Positions 1-6,390 of a DNA stretch of 6,390 nucleotides are shown piece by piece. The notes under the pieces were generated by a model. It ran no database searches. It saw only the letters and a program-made list of their open reading frames with translations, and was not told where the DNA came from. This DNA comes from Clostridiaceae bacterium (lineage in GTDB: Bacteria > Bacillota > Clostridia > UMGS1883 > JAAYMJ01). The stretch covers positions 1 to 6,390 of the forward strand of contig JAAYMJ010000234.1 in assembly GCA_012521455.1 (NCBI GenBank), given 5' to 3'. The position numbers were made by a program, and so were the translations under genes. Position 1 is the stretch's first letter; each line of letters opens with the position of its first letter.

Positions 1-3000
1 AGCGGGAATACTGTGACCATTTACTACAACGGCGAAGTTAACGCCACAATGAGTAGTACTTTCACACCAAATGATTTAGGCGATACCAACCAAAACTTTA
101 TTGGGAAATCCCAATTCAGCGCGGATAAGTATTTGAGCGCAACATTGGATAACTTCCTCTTTGCAAAAAGGGCATATTCCGCAGAGGAAATCAAAGAATT
201 GGCAACCATGCCTGAAATGACCCAAGAGGATTTATACAATCTGGTTGACATTCCAAATCCCGATAATATAAAGGACAATTTGAATTTGCCTGAAAGCGTA
301 AAAGGCGCGACAATCAAATGGACTTCTTCAGATGAAAACATTATAAGCACCCAGCCCATTCAAAACGGGGATTTTGTAATGGCGCCGGGGGTTATAAACA
401 GAACCGACGTTGACCAAAACGTGACTTTGACAGCTGAAATAACATATGGCGATTTAAAAGTGACAAAGGAATTTAACCTCACAGTTAAAGCCAAAAAACC
501 GCTTGATGAGATGGCGGGATACATCTATGCGTATTTCCGCGGCTATGTGAACGGCTCAAACAGCGAAGTTTTGGCAATACATTTGGCCGCAAGCAAGGAC
601 GGCTTAACATGGTTTGACCTAAACGGGAACTTCCCCGTGCTTATATCCAATGTGGGCACGAGGGCGGTCAGGGACCCGTATATTATCCGCTCGCCCCACG
701 GGGACAGGTTCTACCTCTTGGCAACCGACCTAAACACTGAAGACGGCGGCGGTTGGACAAAGTGGAGCATGCAGGGAAGCAAATACTTAATCGTTTGGGA
801 ATCCGACGACCTTGTAAACTGGTCAGAGCCCAGAATGGTTAAGTTTGGCGATTTGAACATGGGCTGCGCGTGGGCGCCCGAGGCTATTTATGACGAAGAA
901 ACCGGGGAATACTGGGTTTATGCCGCGGGCAAAAACTACGGGAAAACCCCGATTATTGACACGGTGTTCCTTGCAAAAACCAGAGACTTCAGAACCTTTA
1001 CAGCCCCTGAAGTTTTTGTGGGCGGCGACGGCACCGCAAGGATTGACACCACAATAATTAAGGCAAACGACGGGAAATTCTACCGCTTTACAAAGAAGGC
1101 AAGCAGCTATGTTGACATGCAGGTGGCGGATTCCCTGCATGACACATGGACTGACGTTCCGGGATTCCAGACAATACCCGGCGAAGGCCCGGCAATATTT
1201 AAAATGCTTGGGGATGATTACACCTACTGCTTGCTAATTGACGACTACTCCAAGTTTGTTCCCTACATTACCACCGATATTGCTTCAGGGAAATTCACAA
1301 AAGCGGATTATATCAAAATGCCCACAGGCTCAAAGCATGGCGTGGTGCTTGCGGTAACCCAGGAAGAGTATGACAGGGTATTGGAAAAATGGGGCGGATT
1401 AAAACCAGGCGAACCTGGAAGCGCGCCCATTTTGGAATATGACTTTGAAGACGATTCCGCAGCTATCTTTGGAAATGCACAATATGAAATTGACGAAGAA
1501 ACCCAAAGCAGGGTGCTAAAACTTGACGGTATAAATTCATATATGCAGTTCCCGGATAACCTATTTGACAGGCGCGATACATTTACCTTGACCATGGATG
1601 TTAAATTTGATAATAACATTCTTTCCCCAATTTTTGCGGTGGGAAAAGACAATTTGCATGAGTTTAGGGTAAATATGTCAAAATTAAGCGCAACCGGAAG
1701 GCTGACATTGGAAGGGACAATAAATGACCTTCCCACCAGGAGCAGCTTGAACTTGGAAGGCTGGAACCGCGTTGCAATCAGGGTTGAGCCTTCTAAAGTG
1801 TCGGTATTTGCAAACGGCGGTCTGCTTTGTGAAAATGAAAACATGACAAGGACCATTTACCACCTTGCTGAAAAGGATTTGGTTGCGTATATCGGAAAAT
1901 CCTTTGCTAACGCATACTTTAGCGGGGCAATTGACAATGTGAAATTATATGACAGGGCGTTGTCCCTTGATGAAATCTGGGGGGAAATCCCGGCAGGCAC
2001 CGATGAAGAAGCTGTTGAGAAGACAGCGAATATGTTGGGCTTTGTTCAGGATTTAAACGCCCTTACAACAAATTTGGAACTTCCGAAGGTTGGAATAAAC
2101 GGGGCTCAAATCACATGGGCTTCAAGCGATGAAAACGTGATTACCAATGAAGGCGTGATTACACGCTCAGACGATGATGTGACGGTATTGCTCACCGCTA
2201 CCATTACAAAGGGTGAATACAGGAAAGATAAACACTTTATCGTCACAGTTAAAGCCAAAAGCGTTGACTGGATATCAGGCACTGCCAGCGGCAATCCCTG
2301 GCCGTATTATACCTTCGAGGAGCAGACAGGCGAGTTTTACTTTGAATATGAAATTACGGCAAATGAGCTAACCGACGGTGTTGTGGGCTTAATCGGTTCA
2401 AGTGTTACCCCTAACGCTTGGAACAGCTCAAGCATGGTTATAAGGCTTCAACCCGGCGGATACATGGACGCAAGAAACGGCGGAAGCTTCTCATATAACA
2501 CATACGTTCAATATGAGCCCGGAAAGACCTATTTGATTAAGGGTAAAGCAAATGTGGCAAGCAGGGTATACAGTGTTACGGTTACCACCCCTGAAGGATA
2601 TACCTACCAGCTTGCAAATAATTTCTCATTCAGAAGCGACGCCCCATATGTTACAGGGATAAACAAAATTATGGTAGTGGGCGGCTCAGGCGTCAGCGGC
2701 GGGAAATTCACCGTTTCAAACTTTAAGGTTTACAATACCCCAACCCCGAGCATTAGGGATATTAAAGTTACCGATGACAAAGTATCCTGCACAATATCAA
2801 GCTTTGAGCCGGGCAGCTTCGATTTATATATCGCCGAATACGGCACGGATAAGAAACTTTTGGGCTTTACAAAGTATGACGTAAACTTTATGATGTCAAG
2901 CCGACACGTTTATGAAGCGGCATTAAATGAGGGAAGCTATGTGAAGTTCTTCCTATGGAAGGACGGGAAAATTGAACCCCTTTGCAAGGCAAAGGCAAGA

Positions 3001-3021
3001 AATATAATAAGGGTTGAGTAA
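1..3021 (+). CDS. Modular GH43-family glycoside hydrolase, 5'-truncated by the window edge
   Basis: Probably an exported enzyme acting on arabinose- or xylose-containing plant polysaccharide; the substrate is not determinable here. The frame is open from base 1 (1006 codons visible, stop TAA 3019-3021). The GTG at 13 is not a credible start, because it lies inside a LamG domain and has no ribosome binding site. Residues are counted from base 1. Order: end of a LamG/jellyroll domain (1-69); bacterial Ig-like domain of the atrophied type (73-165, with WTSSDENI); five-bladed GH43 propeller (173-463); second LamG (476-663); second Ig-like (668-755, WASSDENVI); unassigned beta-rich domain (756-912); C-terminal beta-rich domain (913-1006). 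The expected GH43 catalytic acids are present: base Asp225 in VRDPYIIR, pKa-modulating Asp349 in IDTTIIK, acid Glu395 in GEGPAIF. DLVNW (270-274) and WAPE (291-294) are also typical of the family. No LPXTG, SLH or dockerin is visible at the C-terminus. The signal peptide would lie upstream of the window. The family call is firm; the substrate is unknown. Confidence 0.93.
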   Translation, partial: SGNTVTIYYNGEVNATMSSTFTPNDLGDTNQNFIGKSQFSADKYLSATLDNFLFAKRAYSAEEIKELATMPEMTQEDLYNLVDIPNPDNIKDNLNLPESVKGATIKWTSSDENIISTQPIQNGDFVMAPGVINRTDVDQNVTLTAEITYGDLKVTKEFNLTVKAKKPLDEMAGYIYAYFRGYVNGSNSEVLAIHLAASKDGLTWFDLNGNFPVLISNVGTRAVRDPYIIRSPHGDRFYLLATDLNTEDGGGWTKWSMQGSKYLIVWESDDLVNWSEPRMVKFGDLNMGCAWAPEAIYDEETGEYWVYAAGKNYGKTPIIDTVFLAKTRDFRTFTAPEVFVGGDGTARIDTTIIKANDGKFYRFTKKASSYVDMQVADSLHDTWTDVPGFQTIPGEGPAIFKMLGDDYTYCLLIDDYSKFVPYITTDIASGKFTKADYIKMPTGSKHGVVLAVTQEEYDRVLEKWGGLKPGEPGSAPILEYDFEDDSAAIFGNAQYEIDEETQSRVLKLDGINSYMQFPDNLFDRRDTFTLTMDVKFDNNILSPIFAVGKDNLHEFRVNMSKLSATGRLTLEGTINDLPTRSSLNLEGWNRVAIRVEPSKVSVFANGGLLCENENMTRTIYHLAEKDLVAYIGKSFANAYFSGAIDNVKLYDRALSLDEIWGEIPAGTDEEAVEKTANMLGFVQDLNALTTNLELPKVGINGAQITWASSDENVITNEGVITRSDDDVTVLLTATITKGEYRKDKHFIVTVKAKSVDWISGTASGNPWPYYTFEEQTGEFYFEYEITANELTDGVVGLIGSSVTPNAWNSSSMVIRLQPGGYMDARNGGSFSYNTYVQYEPGKTYLIKGKANVASRVYSVTVTTPEGYTYQLANNFSFRSDAPYVTGINKIMVVGGSGVSGGKFTVSNFKVYNTPTPSIRDIKVTDDKVSCTISSFEPGSFDLYIAEYGTDKKLLGFTKYDVNFMMSSRHVYEAALNEGSYVKFFLWKDGKIEPLCKAKARNIIRVE
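73..132 (+). repeat. Diverged direct repeat, copy 1 (end of LamG domain, first gene)
   Basis: This 60-base stretch aligns without gaps to 3753-3812 in the second gene, with 43 of 60 bases identical by hand count. The encoded peptides share DLG-x-T-x-QN-x-IG-x-SQ-x-SAD. It marks the point where the LamG domains of the two proteins are most clearly paralogous. Confidence 0.7.
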
Positions 3022-3024
3022 AAC

Positions 3025-3060
3025 AAAAAGCCAAGCGCTGCTTGGCTTTTTGCATTTTTT
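3025..3060 (+). terminator. Rho-independent terminator after the first GH43 gene
   Basis: A perfect 12-bp stem (3025-3036 pairs with 3040-3051; left arm AAAAAGCCAAGC) closes a 3-nt GCT loop. The right arm ends in five T, and a further T-run follows at 3055-3060. It starts 3 bases after the TAA stop, as expected for the end of a transcript. The A-run on the left arm means it could also terminate transcription on the opposite strand. Confidence 0.93.
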
Positions 3061-3081
3061 ATGAAATTTTTCCGAAAGAAT

Positions 3082-3110
3082 TTGACTTGTACCGCGATAG
3101 AAAGTATAAT
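3082..3110 (+). promoter_or_regulatory. Sigma-A type promoter for the second GH43 gene
   Basis: The -35 box TTGACT (3082-3087) matches the consensus TTGACA at five of six bases. The -10 box TATAAT (3105-3110) is a perfect match, and the spacer is exactly 17 bp. Transcription would start near 3117, leaving a leader of about 45 nt before the ATG at 3162. The promoter lies just downstream of the terminator, so the second gene appears to have its own transcript. I could not make out a convincing catabolite-repression (cre) box or other operator. Confidence 0.85.
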
Positions 3111-3147
3111 AAAACTATAATGCAAAACGCATAAATACAAGAAAGAC

Positions 3148-3153
3148 AGGAGG
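3148..3153 (+). promoter_or_regulatory. Ribosome binding site of the second GH43 gene
   Basis: AGGAGG, a full match to the core anti-16S Shine-Dalgarno sequence, lies 8 nt upstream of the ATG at 3162. It fixes that ATG as the start rather than the in-frame ATG at codon 14, which lies inside the signal peptide and has no such site. Confidence 0.92.
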
Positions 3154-3161
3154 ACGGGACA

Positions 3162-3236
3162 ATGTTTAAAAAAGTTTTGGCGCTGTTAGTGGTACACGTG
3201 ATGATTTTAGGCATTTTTAATTTAAGCGCGTTTGCC
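3162..3236 (+). other. Sec signal peptide of the second GH43 protein
   Basis: The first 25 residues form a classic signal peptide: a short basic n-region (MFKK), a hydrophobic core (residues 5-19) and a polar end with AFA at 23-25 just before Ile26, fitting signal peptidase I cleavage. There is no Cys after the site, so it is not a lipoprotein. This implies export across the membrane. The first gene presumably has an equivalent outside the window. Confidence 0.88.
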
Positions 3237-6200
3237 ATATCATCAGTTGCGCTAACAGACGATGAAAGTTTATTGGTTTGGTACGATTTTGACCAGGTGA
3301 ACGGTATTCAGGTACCGGACAAATCCAACAACGGCTTTAACGGAACCCTTTACGGCGGGGCGGCAGTGGTTGACGGCTACCTAAACCTAAACGGAAGTGG
3401 TGCCTACTTGCAAATGCCCCAAGGGATTTCCCCAAGGCTTACAAGCTATACGGTTTCAATGTTTGTAAAGCCGAGGATTCAAAGTGCGAATACATTTTTA
3501 TTCACACTTGGGAATTCTGATTCAACAGGCTACATATTCTTCTCAACAACAAACGCGGAAAATAACGTGAAATTCGGCGCGACCCTCACCAACTGGCAAG
3601 GTGAAGGCGGTTTTTCAGTTCCAAGCCCCTTTAGCACAAATGACGACTGGCGCCATTTTGCGTTTACCTATGATTACAACACCAAAACAGTAATCTGCTA
3701 TGTTGACGGTGTGGAATTCCACAGACAGGGAAATGTTACCGTCGCGCCCGTTGATTTGGGAAATACTTATCAAAACTATATAGGAAGGTCCCAATACAGC
3801 GCTGACGCATATTATAAAGGCATGGTTGACGATTTCAGGATTTATTCAAGGGCGCTTTCCGCAAATGAGGTTGCGGAACTTGCGGTGGATTTAAATTATG
3901 TTAAGGATAGCTTAACTTTAGGCGATTTAAGCCAGGTAAGAAGCGATATCACACTTCCTGTCACAGGCCCGTTTAACACAACCATCACATGGCAAAGCTC
4001 AAATGAGGAGTATTTGACAAGTGACGGTATTGTAAAAAGGCCGCCAAACGGCACAGGAAACGTGGATGTAACCCTTACCGCCACAATTTCCACAGGTGCT
4101 GCAAGCGTGACAAAAGAATTTACTGTTACCATACTACAAGAGTTATCGGAGGAAGAAAAATTGGAATTCGATTTAGATTCTATTGTTCTTGAAGGCAATT
4201 TAAGCAATTTAAGGGATAATCTTACCTTGCCTAAAAAAGGGACAGAAGGCTCTACAATAGAGTGGAGGTCAAGCCATCCTGATTATCTATCCCACGATGG
4301 CGTAATCCTAAAGAGGCCCGAAAAAGGCAGCGGCAATTTGGAAGTTACTTTGACCGCAACCGCGTATGTTAACGGAAAATCAAAGTCCAAAGATTTTACT
4401 ATCAGCCTTGCTGAAGATGAAGGCTATTACGGCTACCTCTTTACATATTTTACAGGAAACAGCGGGATGGATGAGCAAATCAGGTATGCCCTAAGCACGG
4501 ACGGATTTTCATTTAAAGCCCTAAACGGTAATGACCCCATGTTTATTTCCGACAAAGCCACCACAGGGGGCGTCAGGGACCCGCACATCTTAAGGCTTGA
4601 AGAGCCAAAGGACGGGTATAAATACTATATGGTTGCGACAGACCTAAGAACCGCGACCCACGGCTGGACAAACCAAAACATAGTTTTATATAAATCAAAG
4701 GACCTAATCAATTGGGAACACACAGTTGTTGAAATCGCAAAACTATATCCAAGATTTTCAACCATCACAAGGGCATGGGCGCCCCAGACAATTTATGACA
4801 AAGACGCGGGAAAATACATGGTTTACTGGTCAATGAAGTTCCCCAATGACCAGGACAAACTATATTACGCATACGCAAACGACGATTTCACAGGTTTTGA
4901 AAGCGAACCGCAGATACTATTCTATCCGCCTGACAATAACTCAATTATTGACGCGGATATTATCCCGTTTAACAATCAATACCACCTATTCTATAAATAC
5001 TCAGGCTCAAGCGCAGGCATTAAGAAGGCCGTAAGCGACAAGGTTACAGGCCCGTACACTGACGGTAACAAATTCTATCAATTGACAACTGAAGCGGTTG
5101 AAGGTTCGGGCATGTTTAAGCTGATTAACTCAGACAAATATGTTTTAATGTATGACGTTTACGCTTCAGGAAGGTATGAATTTGCAGTAACAACCGACCT
5201 TGAAAACTACACTAAAGTTCCGAATAACGCGGCGCTTTTAGGGGTAAGGCACGGCACAGTTATGCCAATTACAAAAGAAGAATATGACTTATTAAATACC
5301 TTATACGGCGACGGGTTTACCGTTGAAGAAAAAGTTGAACCCATTTTGCACTACACCTTTGACGAAATCGAAGGCACAAAGGTTGTTGACGTGTCAGGAA
5401 ACGGCAATGACGGGACTATGTTAAACGGCGCGACAACCCAAAGCGGAAAAATCGGAAATGCCCTATACCTAAACGGCAGCGGCGCGTATGTGAAGTTGCC
5501 TAATGACATCTTAAAACGCACAAGGGAACTAACAGTGTCTGCGTGGGTAAAAACCAGCTCGTCAATCAGGTCCCAAAGGATTGTGGATTTCGGGTCACAT
5601 CAGGATGACTCATATATCTACTTTACCACAAGCGGCAGCGGCGGAAATGATGGTTACCCGCAGTTTACAATAAGGGAATTTAAGAGACCCACAGGCGAGT
5701 CCAGAAGGGTGTCCGCTACTAAGAAAATCAGGGACAATGAATGGACCTTGATGACAGGTGTTATTAAATACAACGAATTTGACGGAACATACATGATGAC
5801 CATGTATATGAACGGCGAAAGGGTATCCAGATGGGAAAGAAGCAATGTTGCGCCCTACCAAATCGGGGGGCTAAATAACATGATTGGCAAATCCCTATGG
5901 AGCTCCGACCCCGCATTTTCAGGCTACATTGATGATTTCAGGATTTATAACAGGGCACTATCCCCGAAAGAAATCTTAGACCTTGCCGACGCACCGCTTA
6001 TGATCGGCGATTCCATGTCAAAACAGGTAAAACAATTCAACGTGGTATTTGACCAGACAAACAACACAATTTACCTGCCTGTTAAATTAGGTACTGATAT
6101 TACAAACTTTGACCCCGAATTCGCGGTGGCAGACGGTGTTGAAATTTCACCCAGCACCCCGCAGGACTTCTCAAAGGGACCGGTTAAATACACAGTTACA

Positions 6201-6390
6201 AAAGACGGGCAGTCCCGCGAATACACCGTTACAGTTAGCGTGGACAATAACCCTGTATTAGAAGGGTATTACGCTGACCCTGAAATATTGTACTATGACG
6301 GGAAATTCTATATCTATCCTACAACCGACGGCTACGCTTCATGGTCGGGAAGAAGCTTCAGCGTATTCTCATCCGAAGATTTGGTAAACT
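3162..6390 (+). CDS. Large secreted multi-modular protein with two GH43 domains, 3'-truncated by the window edge
   Basis: Probable extracellular enzyme for arabinose/xylose-containing glycans, with two catalytic domains in one chain. The start is set by AGGAGG 8 nt upstream and by a signal peptide. The frame has no stop to the window end (1076 full codons), so the C-terminus is missing. Order by residue: signal peptide 1-25; LamG 35-241; two tandem atrophied bacterial Ig-like domains 243-324 and 331-416; first GH43 propeller 421 to about 712; second LamG 727-943; Ig-like beta-sandwich about 948-1028 (ends YTVTVSV); start of a second GH43 from about 1031. In the first GH43 the catalytic acids are Asp473 (GVRDPHILR), Asp597 (IIDADII) and Glu647 (VEGSGMF); DLINW is at 514-518. 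The second GH43 begins GYYADPEILYYDGKFYIYP with base Asp1039 and is cut at DLVN. A terminator and promoter upstream suggest it is transcribed separately from its paralogous neighbour. Family certain, specificity unknown. Confidence 0.93.
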   Translation, partial: MFKKVLALLVVHVMILGIFNLSAFAISSVALTDDESLLVWYDFDQVNGIQVPDKSNNGFNGTLYGGAAVVDGYLNLNGSGAYLQMPQGISPRLTSYTVSMFVKPRIQSANTFLFTLGNSDSTGYIFFSTTNAENNVKFGATLTNWQGEGGFSVPSPFSTNDDWRHFAFTYDYNTKTVICYVDGVEFHRQGNVTVAPVDLGNTYQNYIGRSQYSADAYYKGMVDDFRIYSRALSANEVAELAVDLNYVKDSLTLGDLSQVRSDITLPVTGPFNTTITWQSSNEEYLTSDGIVKRPPNGTGNVDVTLTATISTGAASVTKEFTVTILQELSEEEKLEFDLDSIVLEGNLSNLRDNLTLPKKGTEGSTIEWRSSHPDYLSHDGVILKRPEKGSGNLEVTLTATAYVNGKSKSKDFTISLAEDEGYYGYLFTYFTGNSGMDEQIRYALSTDGFSFKALNGNDPMFISDKATTGGVRDPHILRLEEPKDGYKYYMVATDLRTATHGWTNQNIVLYKSKDLINWEHTVVEIAKLYPRFSTITRAWAPQTIYDKDAGKYMVYWSMKFPNDQDKLYYAYANDDFTGFESEPQILFYPPDNNSIIDADIIPFNNQYHLFYKYSGSSAGIKKAVSDKVTGPYTDGNKFYQLTTEAVEGSGMFKLINSDKYVLMYDVYASGRYEFAVTTDLENYTKVPNNAALLGVRHGTVMPITKEEYDLLNTLYGDGFTVEEKVEPILHYTFDEIEGTKVVDVSGNGNDGTMLNGATTQSGKIGNALYLNGSGAYVKLPNDILKRTRELTVSAWVKTSSSIRSQRIVDFGSHQDDSYIYFTTSGSGGNDGYPQFTIREFKRPTGESRRVSATKKIRDNEWTLMTGVIKYNEFDGTYMMTMYMNGERVSRWERSNVAPYQIGGLNNMIGKSLWSSDPAFSGYIDDFRIYNRALSPKEILDLADAPLMIGDSMSKQVKQFNVVFDQTNNTIYLPVKLGTDITNFDPEFAVADGVEISPSTPQDFSKGPVKYTVTKDGQSREYTVTVSVDNNPVLEGYYADPEILYYDGKFYIYPTTDGYASWSGRSFSVFSSEDLVN
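3753..3812 (+). repeat. Diverged direct repeat, copy 2 (end of first LamG domain, second gene)
   Basis: This is the partner of 73-132, in the same orientation and the same position relative to the LamG/Ig-like junction. Most differences fall at third codon positions or are conservative, as expected for an old gene duplication under selection rather than a mobile repeat. Confidence 0.7.
3888..4409 (+). repeat. Tandem pair of Ig-like modules inside the second GH43 gene
   Basis: Two adjacent units (codons 243-324 and 331-416) share the same plan: a helical or linker start, a D-x-LP turn (SDITLP / RDNLTLP), an I-x-W-x-SS strand (ITWQSSNEEYL / IEWRSSHPDYL), a DG-V-KRP turn and a V-T-L-T-A-T strand, ending in a K-x-F-T strand. 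The middle part, YLTSDGIVKRPPNGTGN against YLSHDGVILKRPEKGSGN, is close enough to suggest an internal duplication. The corresponding region of the first protein has only one such domain. Confidence 0.75.

Noticed and set aside
13..15. GTG as the start codon of the first gene.
   Set aside because: The frame is already open from base 1, no ribosome binding site precedes it, and it falls inside a LamG domain. The true start is upstream of the window.
871..882. WAPE in the first GH43, against WAPQ (4776-4787) in the second protein, considered as loss of a catalytic acid in the second.
   Set aside because: In GH43 the pKa-modulating Asp lies in the later ID-x-x-I strand (Asp349 and Asp597 here), not in the WAP motif, whose fourth residue varies across the family. 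The Gln is therefore not evidence of an inactive enzyme.
1308..1856. A 182-codon open frame on the - strand, with shorter ones at 24-359, 823-1140, 2106-2294, 3896-4207 and 5610-5861.
   Set aside because: All lie antisense to well-supported GH43/LamG/Ig-like coding sequence, and their translations show no recognisable domain.
3120..3132. ATGC-AAAAC-GCAT inverted repeat and a partial cre-like CG-centred sequence near the predicted transcript start.
   Set aside because: The arms are only 4 bases, and the sequence matches the catabolite-repression consensus poorly (the leading TG is not in register with the central CG). Too weak to call an operator.
2937..3140. A 67-codon - strand frame with a hydrophobic stretch across the intergenic region.
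   Set aside because: It reads through the terminator and promoter on the opposite strand; the hydrophobic part comes from the A/T-rich intergenic DNA. I saw no ribosome binding site or homology.
4846..5034. A 62-codon + strand frame overlapping the second gene.
   Set aside because: It lies out of frame inside the GH43 domain, has no ribosome binding site, and gives a Thr/Gln/Arg-rich low-complexity translation, as expected of a shadow frame.

Overview
The window looks like part of a polysaccharide-degradation locus from a Gram-positive, Clostridia-like bacterium, probably a gut or plant-fibre degrader. This placement is inference. It rests on a Firmicutes-type signal peptide, an AGGAGG ribosome binding site, a near-consensus sigma-A promoter, an A/T-leaning base composition with many AGG/AGA arginine codons, and very large modular secreted enzymes. 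No taxonomic marker gene is present.

Layout. Bases 1-3021 hold the 3' part of a large + strand gene, open from the first base, encoding a modular glycoside hydrolase family 43 (GH43) protein. Bases 3022-3161 are a compact intergenic region with a strong intrinsic terminator, a promoter (TTGACT, 17-bp spacer, TATAAT) and a ribosome binding site. Bases 3162-6390 hold the 5' part of a second + strand gene. It has a signal peptide and stays open to the last base, with at least 1076 codons and no stop found in a full codon-by-codon reading. Its order is LamG, Ig-like, Ig-like, GH43, LamG, Ig-like, then the start of a second, different GH43 domain. There is no gene-free stretch over 300 bases. I saw no RNA gene, mobile element or CRISPR array.

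How they work together. Both proteins appear to be exported and share a LamG / bacterial Ig-like / GH43 / LamG core. They are probably paralogues from a tandem duplication. GH43 enzymes mostly remove or cleave arabinose- and xylose-containing units (arabinan, arabinoxylan, pectin side chains, arabinogalactan). The LamG and Ig-like modules would act as carbohydrate-binding or spacer units. The exact substrate cannot be read from this window. The most notable points are the two unlike GH43 domains in one polypeptide, the unassigned C-terminal modules of the first protein, and separate transcription of the two paralogues. I see no evidence of a wholly new kind of system.
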